NCBI GenBank assembly: GCA_026416875.1
Contig: JAOAEI010000008.1
Span: forward strand, 1 to 35,831
Origin: Caloramator sp.
Lineage (GTDB): Bacteria; Bacillota; Clostridia; Clostridiales; Caloramatoraceae
DNA: 35,831 bases
Direction of reading: 5' to 3'
The notes under the pieces were generated by a model, which saw nothing but the letters and a program-made list of their open reading frames with translations, was not told the origin of the DNA and ran no database searches. This document shows, in pieces, positions 15,873 through 24,596 of this stretch. The position numbers were made by a program, and so were the translations under genes. Positions within the stretch are counted from its first letter, which is position 1. Each line of letters opens with the position of its first letter.

Positions 15873-17008
15873 CTTTTAAACCTCCTTAAAAATTTTAACA
15901 AGTTCCTTAGTGCCTCAATGGTTTTATCTACTTCCTCCATTTCATTCACATGAGAAAAACTAAATCTTATTGTCCCTTCAACTTCTCTGTCAGTTAGTCC
16001 TATAGCAGGAAGCACATAGTTTTTCTGTCCCGTTCTTTTTTGGGAACATGCAGAACCTGTCGATACATATATCTCATAATCCTCAAGGCCATGCAAGAGA
16101 ACTTCCCCTCTAACCCCTAAGAAGGATACGCTGAGTATATTGTCTATATGCTTGTCATCTTGAGGGCTGTTTATTCTGATGTCTTCAATCTCCCTTAACC
16201 TTTCTATAAAATATCTTTTTATTTCTTTAACCTTTTTAATGTTTTCATCAATATTATTATATGCAATTTCAGCCGCAACACCAAATCCTGCTATCCCTGG
16301 AACATTTTCCGTCCCTGACCTTATGTCCCTTTCCTGTCCTCCACCGGTCAATAGGGATTTTAATCTTAGGTCTTTTCTAATGAATAAAGCTCCAACTCCC
16401 TTTGGTCCATGGATTTTATGACTGCTTAAGGATAAAAAATCAGCATCTAACTTTTTAACATCTATCTTTATCTTACCTAAGGCCTGAATTGCATCAAAAT
16501 GAATCCTTGCCTTTTTGCTCTTTGACCTTACAATCCTTATTATCTCCTCAACCGGTTGTATGGAACCTATTTCGTTATTGACATACATTACAGTCACAAG
16601 TCTTGTATTATCTTTAATTGCCCCTTCAAGTTCATTAAGATCGATTATGCCATTCTTGTCAACTGGAAGATATGTAGCTTCGATGCCTTCCTCCTCAAGC
16701 TGCTTTACAGCTCCCTTTACGCTTTTGTGCTCTATTGAGGAGGTTATAACATGATCTCCTCTTTTTAAAAGTCCCTTTAAAACTGTATTGTTTGCCTCTG
16801 TTCCCCCTGATGTAAAATATATTTCACTTGGTTCTGCATTAATAAGCTTTGCTACTTTTTCCCTTGCAAGGCTTATTTTTTTCTCCGCTTCAATTCCAAG
16901 TTTATGGGCAGATGACGGGTTACCAAAGTTATTCATAAGGCAGTCTAAAACTTCATCAACAACTTCCTTATATGGCTTTGTTGTTGCGCTGTTATCAAAA
17001 TATATCAT
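15869..17008 (-). CDS. Cysteine desulfurase, partner of ThiI
   Basis: This PLP enzyme removes sulfur from cysteine as a persulfide. The 379 residues show the class V start MIYFDNSATTKP, the PLP lysine K198 in SLSSHKIHGPKG, and the sulfur-carrying C321 in STGSACSQKRTG. The overlap with thiI, as in the Bacillus NifZ-ThiI pair, points to tRNA thiolation rather than Fe-S assembly. No iscU or sufU is adjacent. It is probably the third gene of a four-gene leftward operon starting with the Uma2 gene (spacings 12, 12 and -4 bases). An AGGGAGG ribosome site precedes the ATG. Confidence 0.95.
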   Translation of the reverse strand: MIYFDNSATTKPYKEVVDEVLDCLMNNFGNPSSAHKLGIEAEKKISLAREKVAKLINAEPSEIYFTSGGTEANNTVLKGLLKRGDHVITSSIEHKSVKGAVKQLEEEGIEATYLPVDKNGIIDLNELEGAIKDNTRLVTVMYVNNEIGSIQPVEEIIRIVRSKSKKARIHFDAIQALGKIKIDVKKLDADFLSLSSHKIHGPKGVGALFIRKDLRLKSLLTGGGQERDIRSGTENVPGIAGFGVAAEIAYNNIDENIKKVKEIKRYFIERLREIEDIRINSPQDDKHIDNILSVSFLGVRGEVLLHGLEDYEIYVSTGSACSQKRTGQKNYVLPAIGLTDREVEGTIRFSFSHVNEMEEVDKTIEALRNLLKFLRRFKR

Positions 17009-17020
17009 ATATATTCCTCC

Positions 17021-17704
17021 CTATTTTTGTAGATTCCTAAGTAAATAAATTAACCCTATGAATATTGGCTGATGGATAATGTATATTAAAAGTGAGTTTC
17101 TGCTTATAAATTCTACTATTTTAAATCTCCCTTTAACAGGGATTAAAATTCTACCTTTAGAGTAAAAGCTTTTATATGCTAAGATACCTAAAATAAAGTA
17201 AGAGATGTATGGAAATATAGGGAAATAATCAATAGATATAAAACCTTTATAGCAAACTCCTAGGGGCACAAATAAAAAAGTATCAACGGTAATATTTTTA
17301 AATATATATCCTAAATAATAAGAAATAATTGCAAAAGCAATTAGAATTCTGTTATTAAGTTTAGACAGCAAAGGGTATAGCATCATACAGACACCCAAAA
17401 AATGAAGTATCCCAAATCTTACATATTCATCCCTTATAAATATATAAGTAGCTATGGTAATTAAAATTCCTACTCCAAATACTCTTAATCCCCTTTTAAA
17501 GGAGTTTCTACTAAAGCCGCTGGATATTCCAGAAACAAAAATAAACAAAAACTGAGCAGTATTTACAATTATCCCCAAAAACAAACCTTCTAAATTAATG
17601 TTTTGAGTCCAATAATACTTTATATCATATGCAAAATGATATATTATCATTAATATTATAGCTATAAATCTCAAAAAATCTATTTCAAAAATCCTTTTTT
17701 TCAT
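17021..17704 (-). CDS. HGSNAT-like membrane acyltransferase (DUF1624)
   Basis: This is a 227-residue integral membrane protein with about seven hydrophobic helices. The start R.FEIDFLRFIAIILMIIYHFAYD carries the conserved D.LR and H of the DUF1624/heparan-alpha-glucosaminide N-acetyltransferase group; HFLGVCMMLYPLL and the late LLIYIIHQPIF also fit. In animals the family moves acetyl groups across a membrane to a sugar; the bacterial substrate is unknown. The gene sits 12 bases from both the Uma2 and desulfurase genes, so it is likely co-transcribed, but I see no functional link to tRNA thiolation. Confidence 0.85.
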   Translation of the reverse strand: MKKRIFEIDFLRFIAIILMIIYHFAYDIKYYWTQNINLEGLFLGIIVNTAQFLFIFVSGISSGFSRNSFKRGLRVFGVGILITIATYIFIRDEYVRFGILHFLGVCMMLYPLLSKLNNRILIAFAIISYYLGYIFKNITVDTFLFVPLGVCYKGFISIDYFPIFPYISYFILGILAYKSFYSKGRILIPVKGRFKIVEFISRNSLLIYIIHQPIFIGLIYLLRNLQK

Positions 17705-17716
17705 TTTCCCCTTCCT

Positions 17717-18295
17717 TTAAAATAAAAATATTTCCTTAACATCGACATAAAAATCTTCAAAAATTTCAACCTTAGCTTTATCTCCCTCTCCATAAATTTT
17801 AGGTTTTCCATATTCTCCATTATTGTTAAGTAAAAATACCATAACTATTTTCTCAATGGGATTTACTATCCAATATTCCTTTACTTTAAATTTTTCATAT
17901 AAGTTTAATTTTTTTATATAATCTATTGATGCACTTGATGGGGATACAATTTCTATGATCATTTCTGGTGCTCCTTTGCAACCCCTCTCATCAAGCTTAG
18001 TTTTATCACAAATTATTGAAAGATCAGGCTGCACAACAGTATCCACTTCATCCTCACTTAGTCCTTCCTTTATTAGCCTTACATCAAATGGTGCTGCATA
18101 AACCTTGCATTCTTTGCCTAAAAGATACATTGAAAATATCCTTGAAAGGTTCATGGAAACCTCTTGATGAATTCTTGAAGGTGCCACCATGTTATATACA
18201 TAGCCATCAATAATTTCAACCCTTTCACCCTCAGGTAAATTTAGATAATCTTTATATGTCATTCTTTTTTCAATTCTTTTAAAAGCTTCACCCAT
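17717..18295 (-). CDS. Uma2 family (DUF820) PD-(D/E)XK-fold protein
   Basis: I place the start at the ATG at 18295 (MGEAFKRIEKRMTYKDYLNL), preceded by GGAG. An upstream in-frame TTG at 18355 has no ribosome site and would add 20 untypical residues. The 192-residue product has the family order: MTYKDYLNLPEGERVEIIDGYV, the H.E in IHQEVSMNL, the acidic VVQPDLSIICD, MIIEIVSPSS and LYEKFKVKEYWIV. These place the Asp, Glu and Lys of a restriction-endonuclease-like core. Uma2 proteins are common in cyanobacteria and Firmicutes, and their role is unsettled. No methylase or specificity subunit accompanies it, so it is not a standard restriction system. Confidence 0.88.
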   Translation of the reverse strand: MGEAFKRIEKRMTYKDYLNLPEGERVEIIDGYVYNMVAPSRIHQEVSMNLSRIFSMYLLGKECKVYAAPFDVRLIKEGLSEDEVDTVVQPDLSIICDKTKLDERGCKGAPEMIIEIVSPSSASIDYIKKLNLYEKFKVKEYWIVNPIEKIVMVFLLNNNGEYGKPKIYGEGDKAKVEIFEDFYVDVKEIFLF

Positions 18296-18433
18296 AACAC
18301 CAACTCCAAAATTTAGTTTTAATTTAATATTACATAAAGTAGATATTTTTAGCAATAGAAAAAGGAATACTCCAATTTTTAAGACTTACCATTATTATTA
18401 CTATCTTTTTATAACTACCATTTTTATTAATTT

Positions 18434-18461
18434 TTGTTAATATATATTAATTATTTATTAT
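18434..18461 (+). promoter_or_regulatory. Possible amylase promoter
   Basis: TTGTTA (18434-18439) and TATTAT (18456-18461) are 16 bases apart and upstream of the operator at 18479. The region is so AT-rich that other pairs are possible (for example TAAAAT at 18470-18475). Confidence 0.35.
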
Positions 18462-18478
18462 TTGTTTCATAAAATATA

Positions 18479-18494
18479 TGTGAAAACGTTTGAA
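18479..18494. promoter_or_regulatory. LacI-family/CcpA-type operator before the amylase gene
   Basis: TGTGAAAACGTTTGAA centres on AACGTT and differs from the cre consensus (TGWNANCGNTNNCA) at one fixed position. The same 16 bases recur at the malE promoter (24425-24440). A MalR-like LacI protein or CcpA would bind here. Confidence 0.7.
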
Positions 18495-18511
18495 TTTGAG
18501 GAGGGATTTTT

Positions 18512-20806
18512 TTGAAGATTAATATTTTAAAATTTAAAAGAGTAATTATTTTATTAACAATTTTTTCTTTCCTTGTTTTGTCAAATATCCCAAAATCTAT
18601 TTATGCCTATCAAACAGTCCAAATTGATTCTACTCCTCTCGGTCCAGTTACTTCTAAGGACGTTATTTATCAAATAATAACTGATCGCTTTTTTGATGGC
18701 AACCCCTCTAATAACATTCCTTCTTCTCCAACACTTTTTGATGATAAAAACGGCGATGGACTAGGTGATGGAAATGACTTGAAACTTTATCAAGGTGGAG
18801 ACTTTCAAGGAATAATTGACAAAATTCCATATCTTAAACAGATGGGAATAACAGCTGTATGGATTTCTGCACCATATGCAAATAGAGATACAGAAATTAT
18901 CGATAAACAACCCGATGGCTCAATAAATATTTGGACAAGTTTCCATGGCTATCATGCAAGAAATTATTTTACAACTAATAAACATTTTGGAACAATGAAG
19001 GATTTCGCGCGTTTACGAGATGCTTTGCATCAAAATGGAATTAAATTAATTATCGATTTTGTAACTAATCATAGTAGCAGATGGCAAAACCCAACAGATA
19101 ATTTCAAGCCTGAAGATGGAAGATTATATGAGCCCGATAAAGATAGCAATGGTAATTATGTTTTTAATTCTGACGGAGAACCCATTGACTATAATGGTGA
19201 TGGTAAAATCGAAAATTTATTAGCAGATCCCAACAATGATTATCAAGGATTCTTTCATGGATTAGGTGACAGAGGTAACGATACTTCAAAATTTGGATAC
19301 AGGCATAAAGATCTTGGTTCATTAGCAGATTACTCACAAGAAAATCCTATTGTTATTAAGCATTTAGAAAAAGCAGTATTGTTTTGGAAAAATAAGGGTA
19401 TCGATGGGATAAGACATGATGCCACTTTACACATGAATCCTGCATTTGTTAAAGGATTAAAGGATGCTGTCGATAGTGAATCACGTGGCCCTATTACTCA
19501 TTTCGGTGAATTTTTTATAGGAAGACCTGATCCTAAATACGATGAATATAAAACCTTCCCTGATAGAACAGGTGTTAACAATTTAGACTTTGAATTTTTC
19601 AGAAGTATAACATCTACATTTGGTGATTTTAGCAAACCGATGAGCGATTTTGCCAATATGCTCATATATACTTCAAATGACTATAAATATGAAAATCAAA
19701 CAGTTACTTTTATTGATAATCATGATGTTACTCGATTCGGATTTGTCCAAAGAAACAAAAAAGTATATCATGCAGCGCTGGTAGCACTATTAACTTCTCG
19801 TGGAATACCAAATATTTATTATGGAACTGAACAATATTTAACACCAAATAATAGCAGTGATATTGCAGGAAGAATGTTTATGCAAACATCATGTTCATTT
19901 GATACAAATACAACAGCTTTTAAAATTATATCCATATTATCAAATTTGCGCAGAACTAATAACGCAATAGCATATGGAACCACTGAAATACTTTTTTCTA
20001 ATGATGATGTATTAATAATGAAACGACAATTTTTCAATAAACAAGTAATTGTAGCAATTAATCGTCAACCTGATAGAAGTGTTTATGTTAATAAAGATAT
20101 TCCTGTAACAATACCTAATGGAAATTATAACGATTATTTAAACGGACTCTTAGGTGGGAGAACTTTAATAATATCAAACGGTAAACTCATGGGTGGACCA
20201 TTTACAATGAATCCTGGAGAAGTATCTGTATGGAGTTACAATCCAACTTTATCGGATCCAGTTATAGGGGACGTAATTTCTACAATGGGACGCCCTGGAA
20301 ATTTATTATATATTTATGGTGAAAATCTAGATGGAAATATAACAGTTAAATTTAATAATACAATTGCTACAGTTATATCAAACAACTATGATATGATAAA
20401 AGCTGTTGTCCCCAATATAACACCCGGAACTGTAAAAATTACAGTAATTAAATCAGGCAAAACAAGCAATCAATTTGATTATGAAGTCCTATCAGGTGAT
20501 CAGGTCCAAGTTATATTTCATGTAAGAGCAAACACTCAATGGGGAGAAAATGTTTACATTGTTGGTAATTTACCTGAATTAGGTAATTGGGATCCAAACA
20601 AATCTACTGAATCAATGATGTGTCCAAATTATCCTGAATGGTTTTTACCAGTTAGCTTACCTGTTAACAAAACTTTTGAATTCAAATTTATAATTAAAGA
20701 TTCCACTGGAAATGTTCGCTGGGAATCAGGAGTTAATAGAATTTTTACTACTCCAAACGATCCACAAGGTTCTATTGATACCCCTGTTTATGATTGGAGA
20801 TACTAA
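18512..20806 (+). CDS. Secreted CGTase-like alpha-amylase (GH13, A-B-C-D-E)
   Basis: The 764-residue enzyme breaks down starch outside the cell. It starts at TTG behind GAGGAGGGA. A signal peptide covers about 1-32 (ending SIYAYQ). The GH13 barrel has the four conserved regions: DFVTNH, GIRHDATLHM with nucleophile D303, FGEFF with acid/base E333, and FIDNHD with D405. Domain C ends near 578, an IPT/TIG domain (about 580-660) follows, and a CBM20 starch-binding domain (about 664-764) closes the chain. This five-domain layout is that of CGTases and maltogenic amylases. Region II has His before the nucleophile and Leu where CGTases have the acceptor-site Lys, so cyclising activity is uncertain. 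Confidence 0.92.
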   Translation: MKINILKFKRVIILLTIFSFLVLSNIPKSIYAYQTVQIDSTPLGPVTSKDVIYQIITDRFFDGNPSNNIPSSPTLFDDKNGDGLGDGNDLKLYQGGDFQGIIDKIPYLKQMGITAVWISAPYANRDTEIIDKQPDGSINIWTSFHGYHARNYFTTNKHFGTMKDFARLRDALHQNGIKLIIDFVTNHSSRWQNPTDNFKPEDGRLYEPDKDSNGNYVFNSDGEPIDYNGDGKIENLLADPNNDYQGFFHGLGDRGNDTSKFGYRHKDLGSLADYSQENPIVIKHLEKAVLFWKNKGIDGIRHDATLHMNPAFVKGLKDAVDSESRGPITHFGEFFIGRPDPKYDEYKTFPDRTGVNNLDFEFFRSITSTFGDFSKPMSDFANMLIYTSNDYKYENQTVTFIDNHDVTRFGFVQRNKKVYHAALVALLTSRGIPNIYYGTEQYLTPNNSSDIAGRMFMQTSCSFDTNTTAFKIISILSNLRRTNNAIAYGTTEILFSNDDVLIMKRQFFNKQVIVAINRQPDRSVYVNKDIPVTIPNGNYNDYLNGLLGGRTLIISNGKLMGGPFTMNPGEVSVWSYNPTLSDPVIGDVISTMGRPGNLLYIYGENLDGNITVKFNNTIATVISNNYDMIKAVVPNITPGTVKITVIKSGKTSNQFDYEVLSGDQVQVIFHVRANTQWGENVYIVGNLPELGNWDPNKSTESMMCPNYPEWFLPVSLPVNKTFEFKFIIKDSTGNVRWESGVNRIFTTPNDPQGSIDTPVYDWRY

Positions 20807-20808
20807 AA

Positions 20809-20841
20809 AAATAGCCAACATCTTAAAGATGTTGGCTATTT
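20809..20841. terminator. Bidirectional terminator, 16-base perfect stem
   Basis: AAATAGCCAACATCTT (20809-20824) and its exact complement (20826-20841) surround one base. It lies between the convergent amylase and malG genes, and A and T runs on both flanks suit termination in either direction. Confidence 0.92.
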
Positions 20842-20843
20842 AA

Positions 20844-21731
20844 TCAGCTTTTTACTGCGCCTGCAGATAATCCTTCGATTATATATTTTTGAATAAATGT
20901 AAATATAATAACTATAGGTATAGCAACTAAAATCGCCCCAGCTGCAAAAGTTGTAAATTTTGTATTAGCTTGTCCTGTTACCATTTCTAAGAGTCCAACT
21001 GCTAAAGTCTTCTTATCAGCAGTTCTTAATACAAGTCTTTGGAATATAAAATCCATCCATGGGCCTGTAAAGCTAGTTAAAGCTAAGAAAACTATAATGG
21101 GTTTTGCAAGTGGGACAATAATTTTAGTAAAAGTTGTAAAATTAGATGCCCCATCGACTCTTGCAGCCTCATCCAAGCTTCTTGGGATTTGATCTAAATA
21201 TCCCTTTACAATCCAAGTATTACCTGGAATTTGAGCGCCTGCATAGAATAGAACTAATCCAATATGGGTATTTAAAAGATTTAATTGCATTAATAATACA
21301 TAAATTGCAGTAAGCGTTAAAAAACTAGGAAATACCTGAAGTACTAATATTGCAGTTAATGTTAATTTCTTGCCTTTAAATTTAAATCTTGATAATACAT
21401 ATGCTGTAAATGAAGTTAAAATGACAGATAAAATCATATTCATAAAGGCTATTTTTAATGTATTCATATACCAAATTGGGTAATCAGTTTTTGTAAACAA
21501 TTCTTTATAGTGAATAAAAGTTGGGTTTTTAGGAAACATTGTAGAACTATATAAACTATCACCAGGATTTAATGAGGAACCTATCGTCCAAATAACAGGA
21601 AATAATACTACAATGGAATGTATTATTAAAAAAGCATATAAGAATACTTTTAAAATAATTTTTTTGGGGCTATTTTTCTTTTTATGTAAAGGAGTATTCA
21701 ATCCCTTTTTTTCGACTTTAGAAAACATCAT
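20844..21731 (-). CDS. malG: Maltodextrin ABC permease MalG
   Basis: This is the inner-membrane permease subunit paired with MalF. The 295 residues carry six predicted helices and the EAA loop SLDEAARVDGASNFTTFTKIIVPLAKP, which docks the ATPase. The C terminus (YIIEGLSAGAVKS) is that of the MalG group of carbohydrate permeases. Its ATG overlaps the malF stop by four bases. No ATPase (MalK/MsmX) gene follows: the operon ends at the terminator, so a shared ATPase from elsewhere must power it. Confidence 0.93.
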   Translation of the reverse strand: MMFSKVEKKGLNTPLHKKKNSPKKIILKVFLYAFLIIHSIVVLFPVIWTIGSSLNPGDSLYSSTMFPKNPTFIHYKELFTKTDYPIWYMNTLKIAFMNMILSVILTSFTAYVLSRFKFKGKKLTLTAILVLQVFPSFLTLTAIYVLLMQLNLLNTHIGLVLFYAGAQIPGNTWIVKGYLDQIPRSLDEAARVDGASNFTTFTKIIVPLAKPIIVFLALTSFTGPWMDFIFQRLVLRTADKKTLAVGLLEMVTGQANTKFTTFAAGAILVAIPIVIIFTFIQKYIIEGLSAGAVKS

Positions 21732-22999
21732 TGTATCAAATCCTCCTCTTTAAAAGACCTTGTTCTAGTAAATGTAAAAGCAACGATCGGTGCTATCATC
21801 AAGAAAATTAGTATAGTAACAACTGATGCCATATGATATTGTTGTTGATCTAGAGTCATTTTATATATCCAAGAAATTAGCAAATCTGTATGTCCAGCAT
21901 ATCTGTATTCAGGATTAACTGGTCCACCATCTGTAACTGCATAAATCAACATAAAATTATTAAAATTATACGCGAAACTCATAATAATCATAGGAGCAGT
22001 TGAATAGAAAACTAAAGGTAATGTAATGTGAAAAAATTTATGAAATCCTGTAGCACCATCTATATCTGCTGATTCATATAAATCTCTTGAAATATTCGTT
22101 AAAATACTTGTCATAAGAGCCATAAAGTATGGGGCACCAAGCCAAAGATTAATTAAAACTAAAACTATTTTTGCATTTATAGGTTCAGTTAACCAATCTA
22201 TCCTTGGAAATCCAATTCTTTCTATTATATCATTAATAATTCCTGGTCCACTAAACATGAGTCTCATTACAAGCATCGATATTAAACCTGGAATAGCGTA
22301 TGGCAATATAAAAATACTTCTCCAAAACTTTTTTAATTTAACTTCAGCAGAATTTATTAGCATGGCCAAAAATAATCCACCAAAATAGCTTGTAAAAGTA
22401 GCTAAAAATGCCCAAGTTATTGTCCATTTTATTGTCCCTTTTAAAGTTGTGCTCCATATATCCATTTTAAAAAGGTCTTTAAAATTCTCAAAGCCAACCC
22501 AATCTACCAGATTTCGTGGTGGTAAATGATAAGGTGCTGAAAAATTTGTAAATGCAACTAAAACTGTAAATATTATTGGTAATAAAATTAAAAACATAAG
22601 TGATAAAAGTCCGGGAGTTAATACAATAAAGGGAAACATTTTATCTATTTTATCATGAATCGATATTTTTTTATGTTCAATTTTTTCTGCATTATCCCTT
22701 GCATCCTTTATATTATATACATATAAAAATATTAATAATAACAAAAGTAAAACAGAAATTAATCCTTGTAGCATTAAAAAAATTGAATGATCAAAAACTG
22801 CTTTCCCATTAACATAGTGAAATTTAACCTCACCTAAAGTATACAATCCCCATAAAGCCTTTAAAAATTTAGGTATATTAATTAATGCAATAAGCTCTAT
22901 TAACATAAAAGCTATACCTTTTGTATACTGTTTATTATATATTTGGCCTAGTCCCATAAATAACGCAGATAAAAGCATCGTCTTTTTCTTCTTCTCCAT
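21728..22999 (-). CDS. malF: Maltodextrin ABC permease MalF
   Basis: The 423-residue permease has the EAA loop DLYESADIDGATGFHKFFHITLPLV in its C-terminal core of about 290 residues. Before it lie extra membrane segments: an opening LLSALFMGLGQIYNKQYTKGIAFMLIELIALI, which recalls TM2-type hairpins, and LISVLLLLLLIFLYVYNI near 95-112. Such an extension is known in Gram-positive MalF/MdxF proteins. Its start has a GGAGGGAAAAG ribosome site. It lies 84 bases after malE, past a hairpin, and is coupled to malG. Confidence 0.92.
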   Translation of the reverse strand: MEKKKKTMLLSALFMGLGQIYNKQYTKGIAFMLIELIALINIPKFLKALWGLYTLGEVKFHYVNGKAVFDHSIFLMLQGLISVLLLLLLIFLYVYNIKDARDNAEKIEHKKISIHDKIDKMFPFIVLTPGLLSLMFLILLPIIFTVLVAFTNFSAPYHLPPRNLVDWVGFENFKDLFKMDIWSTTLKGTIKWTITWAFLATFTSYFGGLFLAMLINSAEVKLKKFWRSIFILPYAIPGLISMLVMRLMFSGPGIINDIIERIGFPRIDWLTEPINAKIVLVLINLWLGAPYFMALMTSILTNISRDLYESADIDGATGFHKFFHITLPLVFYSTAPMIIMSFAYNFNNFMLIYAVTDGGPVNPEYRYAGHTDLLISWIYKMTLDQQQYHMASVVTILIFLMIAPIVAFTFTRTRSFKEEDLIQ

Positions 23000-23040
23000 T
23001 CTTTTCCCTCCTAAAAAAGAGCACCTAATTTTAAAGACAA

Positions 23041-23064
23041 GGCATGGAAGGATACTTCCATGCC
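23041..23064 (-). terminator. Intercistronic hairpin between malE and malF
   Basis: GGCATGGAAG (23041-23050), a four-base loop and CTTCCATGCC (23055-23064) form a perfect ten-base stem. Only a weak T run follows on the minus strand, so it probably acts as a leaky terminator or mRNA 3' stabiliser that yields more malE than malFG product. Confidence 0.75.
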
Positions 23065-23083
23065 ATTAAATTATAATTATGCA

Positions 23084-24349
23084 TTACTTTTGTGAAGCAA
23101 TAGCATCCTTTATTGTTTGAACAGCCTTATCTAAAGCTGCCTTTGGTTCCATCTTTCCGTCCCAAATAGCTGAGTATGCAGTAGCCATTGGTTCCCAAAC
23201 AAGAGCCATTTGTGGTATTGATGGCATTGGAGTTGAGTATTGTGCTTGAGCCATAAAACCTGCAACTATAGGATCATCCTTTATCTCTGGCTTATCCATT
23301 AATGCCTTAACTGGTGGTATTTGTCTTGTCATTTCAAATCTCTTAAGAAGCATTTCATCTGAAGTTACAAAATCCAAGAAGAGTTTTGCAGCATTTGGAT
23401 ATTTTGTAAATGAGCTTAAATATAATCCTCTAATTCCTGAGAATGAAATTGGTTGCTTTCCATTCATTGTTGGAAGCGGAGCAACTCCAAAGTTAACCTT
23501 TGCCTTCTGATATCCAGCAACTGCCCAAGGTCCGTTGATTATCATAGCAGCCTTTCCTGCTGCAAATTGTCCATCCATAAATTGATAGTTAGCATCCTTT
23601 TGTTTTACATCAAATATATTTCTTAATGATTTAAAATACTTAGCACCTTCAACTGCACCATCATTATTTAATCCTATATCATCTTTATTTGTTCCGTTAT
23701 TTCCAAATACATATCCTCCAAATGCTGTTAAGAAACAATGTGAGAAATATGAATTTCCAACATCCCACATTAATGCATATTTCTTTTCCTTTGGATTGTT
23801 GTATGTTTTTGCAAATTCAACAATTTCTTCAAATGTCTTTGGAGCTTCCTTTACTATGTCCTTATTATAGAATAATGCATATGTTTCTATTGCTGTTGGA
23901 TATCCATATATTGTTCCTTCGAAGCTTACACCATTAATAGCTGCTTCAAGAAAATCATTCTTAAATCTATCAGGATTATGGTTTGGCTGAATTAATCCTG
24001 CTGCAACCATCTTACCAACATGGTCATGTGGAGCTGAAATTATATCTGCACCAACACCTGCAGGTCCATCTTGTTGTAATTTTCCTGATGTTTGAGTATG
24101 ATCCACAGGTTCAAATTTAACTTTTACACCATATTTCTTTTCAAATTCTCCTGCTGCGTATTTAATGAATTCTCCTTCTGGTCCGTCGCTTTCCCAAACA
24201 ACAAGGCTTGCACCTTCTTCTGGCTTGATTTCTTCTGCCTGTTGTTGGTTGCCTTGATCTTGTGGTTGTTCTGCGCTCTTCTTAGCACAGCCTGCAAACA
24301 CTGACACTACTAATGTGAGTGCCAAAATAAGGCTTAAAAGTTTTTTCAT
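23084..24349 (-). CDS. malE: Maltodextrin-binding lipoprotein MalE
   Basis: This 421-residue binding protein catches maltodextrins at the cell surface and hands them to MalFG. The signal peptide ends in the lipobox VFAGC, with lipidated C21, then a Gln/Glu-rich tether to about residue 45. The mature protein follows the family 1 carbohydrate-binding fold: LVVWESDGPEGEFIKYAAGEFEKKYGVKVKFE, YGYPTAIETYALFYNKDIV and MIINGPWAV. A ribosome site AAAAGGGGGA precedes the ATG. It is the first gene of malE-malF-malG and has a clear promoter and operator. Confidence 0.94.
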   Translation of the reverse strand: MKKLLSLILALTLVVSVFAGCAKKSAEQPQDQGNQQQAEEIKPEEGASLVVWESDGPEGEFIKYAAGEFEKKYGVKVKFEPVDHTQTSGKLQQDGPAGVGADIISAPHDHVGKMVAAGLIQPNHNPDRFKNDFLEAAINGVSFEGTIYGYPTAIETYALFYNKDIVKEAPKTFEEIVEFAKTYNNPKEKKYALMWDVGNSYFSHCFLTAFGGYVFGNNGTNKDDIGLNNDGAVEGAKYFKSLRNIFDVKQKDANYQFMDGQFAAGKAAMIINGPWAVAGYQKAKVNFGVAPLPTMNGKQPISFSGIRGLYLSSFTKYPNAAKLFLDFVTSDEMLLKRFEMTRQIPPVKALMDKPEIKDDPIVAGFMAQAQYSTPMPSIPQMALVWEPMATAYSAIWDGKMEPKAALDKAVQTIKDAIASQK

Positions 24350-24424
24350 AAAGATCCCCCTTTTAATTTTAATTTTAGATAAGCTTGGACAATTTTAATA
24401 TGTAAAACTACAGTGCAAAAGCAC

Positions 24425-24440
24425 TGTGAAAACGTTTGAA
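24425..24440. promoter_or_regulatory. LacI-family/CcpA-type operator at the malE start site
   Basis: TGTGAAAACGTTTGAA is identical to the site before the amylase gene. It directly follows the predicted malE transcription start (about 24441), an ideal position for repression. Confidence 0.8.
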
Positions 24441-24447
24441 CAATTTT

Positions 24448-24476
24448 ATTATACACCTTATATAACTATTTTTCAA
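24448..24476 (-). promoter_or_regulatory. malE promoter
   Basis: On the minus strand TTGAAA (24476-24471), 17 bases, TATAAT (24453-24448). This is a near-consensus sigma-A promoter with the operator at +1. Confidence 0.82.
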
Positions 24477-24561
24477 TTCAAAAAATATTTTTTAATTCGA
24501 TTTTTTTCAACAATTTTAACTTCAAAAAATAAACCGTATATTAAAAATATATTAAAGCTTG

Positions 24562-24596
24562 AAAAAATATTAAAGAGGTAGCAATGCTACCTCTTT
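24562..24596 (-). terminator. Terminator of the nucleotidase gene
   Basis: AAAGAGGTAGC (24572-24582), loop AAT, GCTACCTCTTT (24586-24596) is followed on the minus strand by AATATTTTTTC. The stem overlaps the stop codon of the gene. Confidence 0.88.

Noticed and set aside
17717-18295. Restriction-modification or defence island
   Set aside because: The Uma2 protein stands alone without methylase, helicase or toxin partners.
18296-18355. Longer Uma2 protein starting at TTG 18355
   Set aside because: No ribosome site, and the added residues do not look like the family; the ATG at 18295 has GGAG before it.
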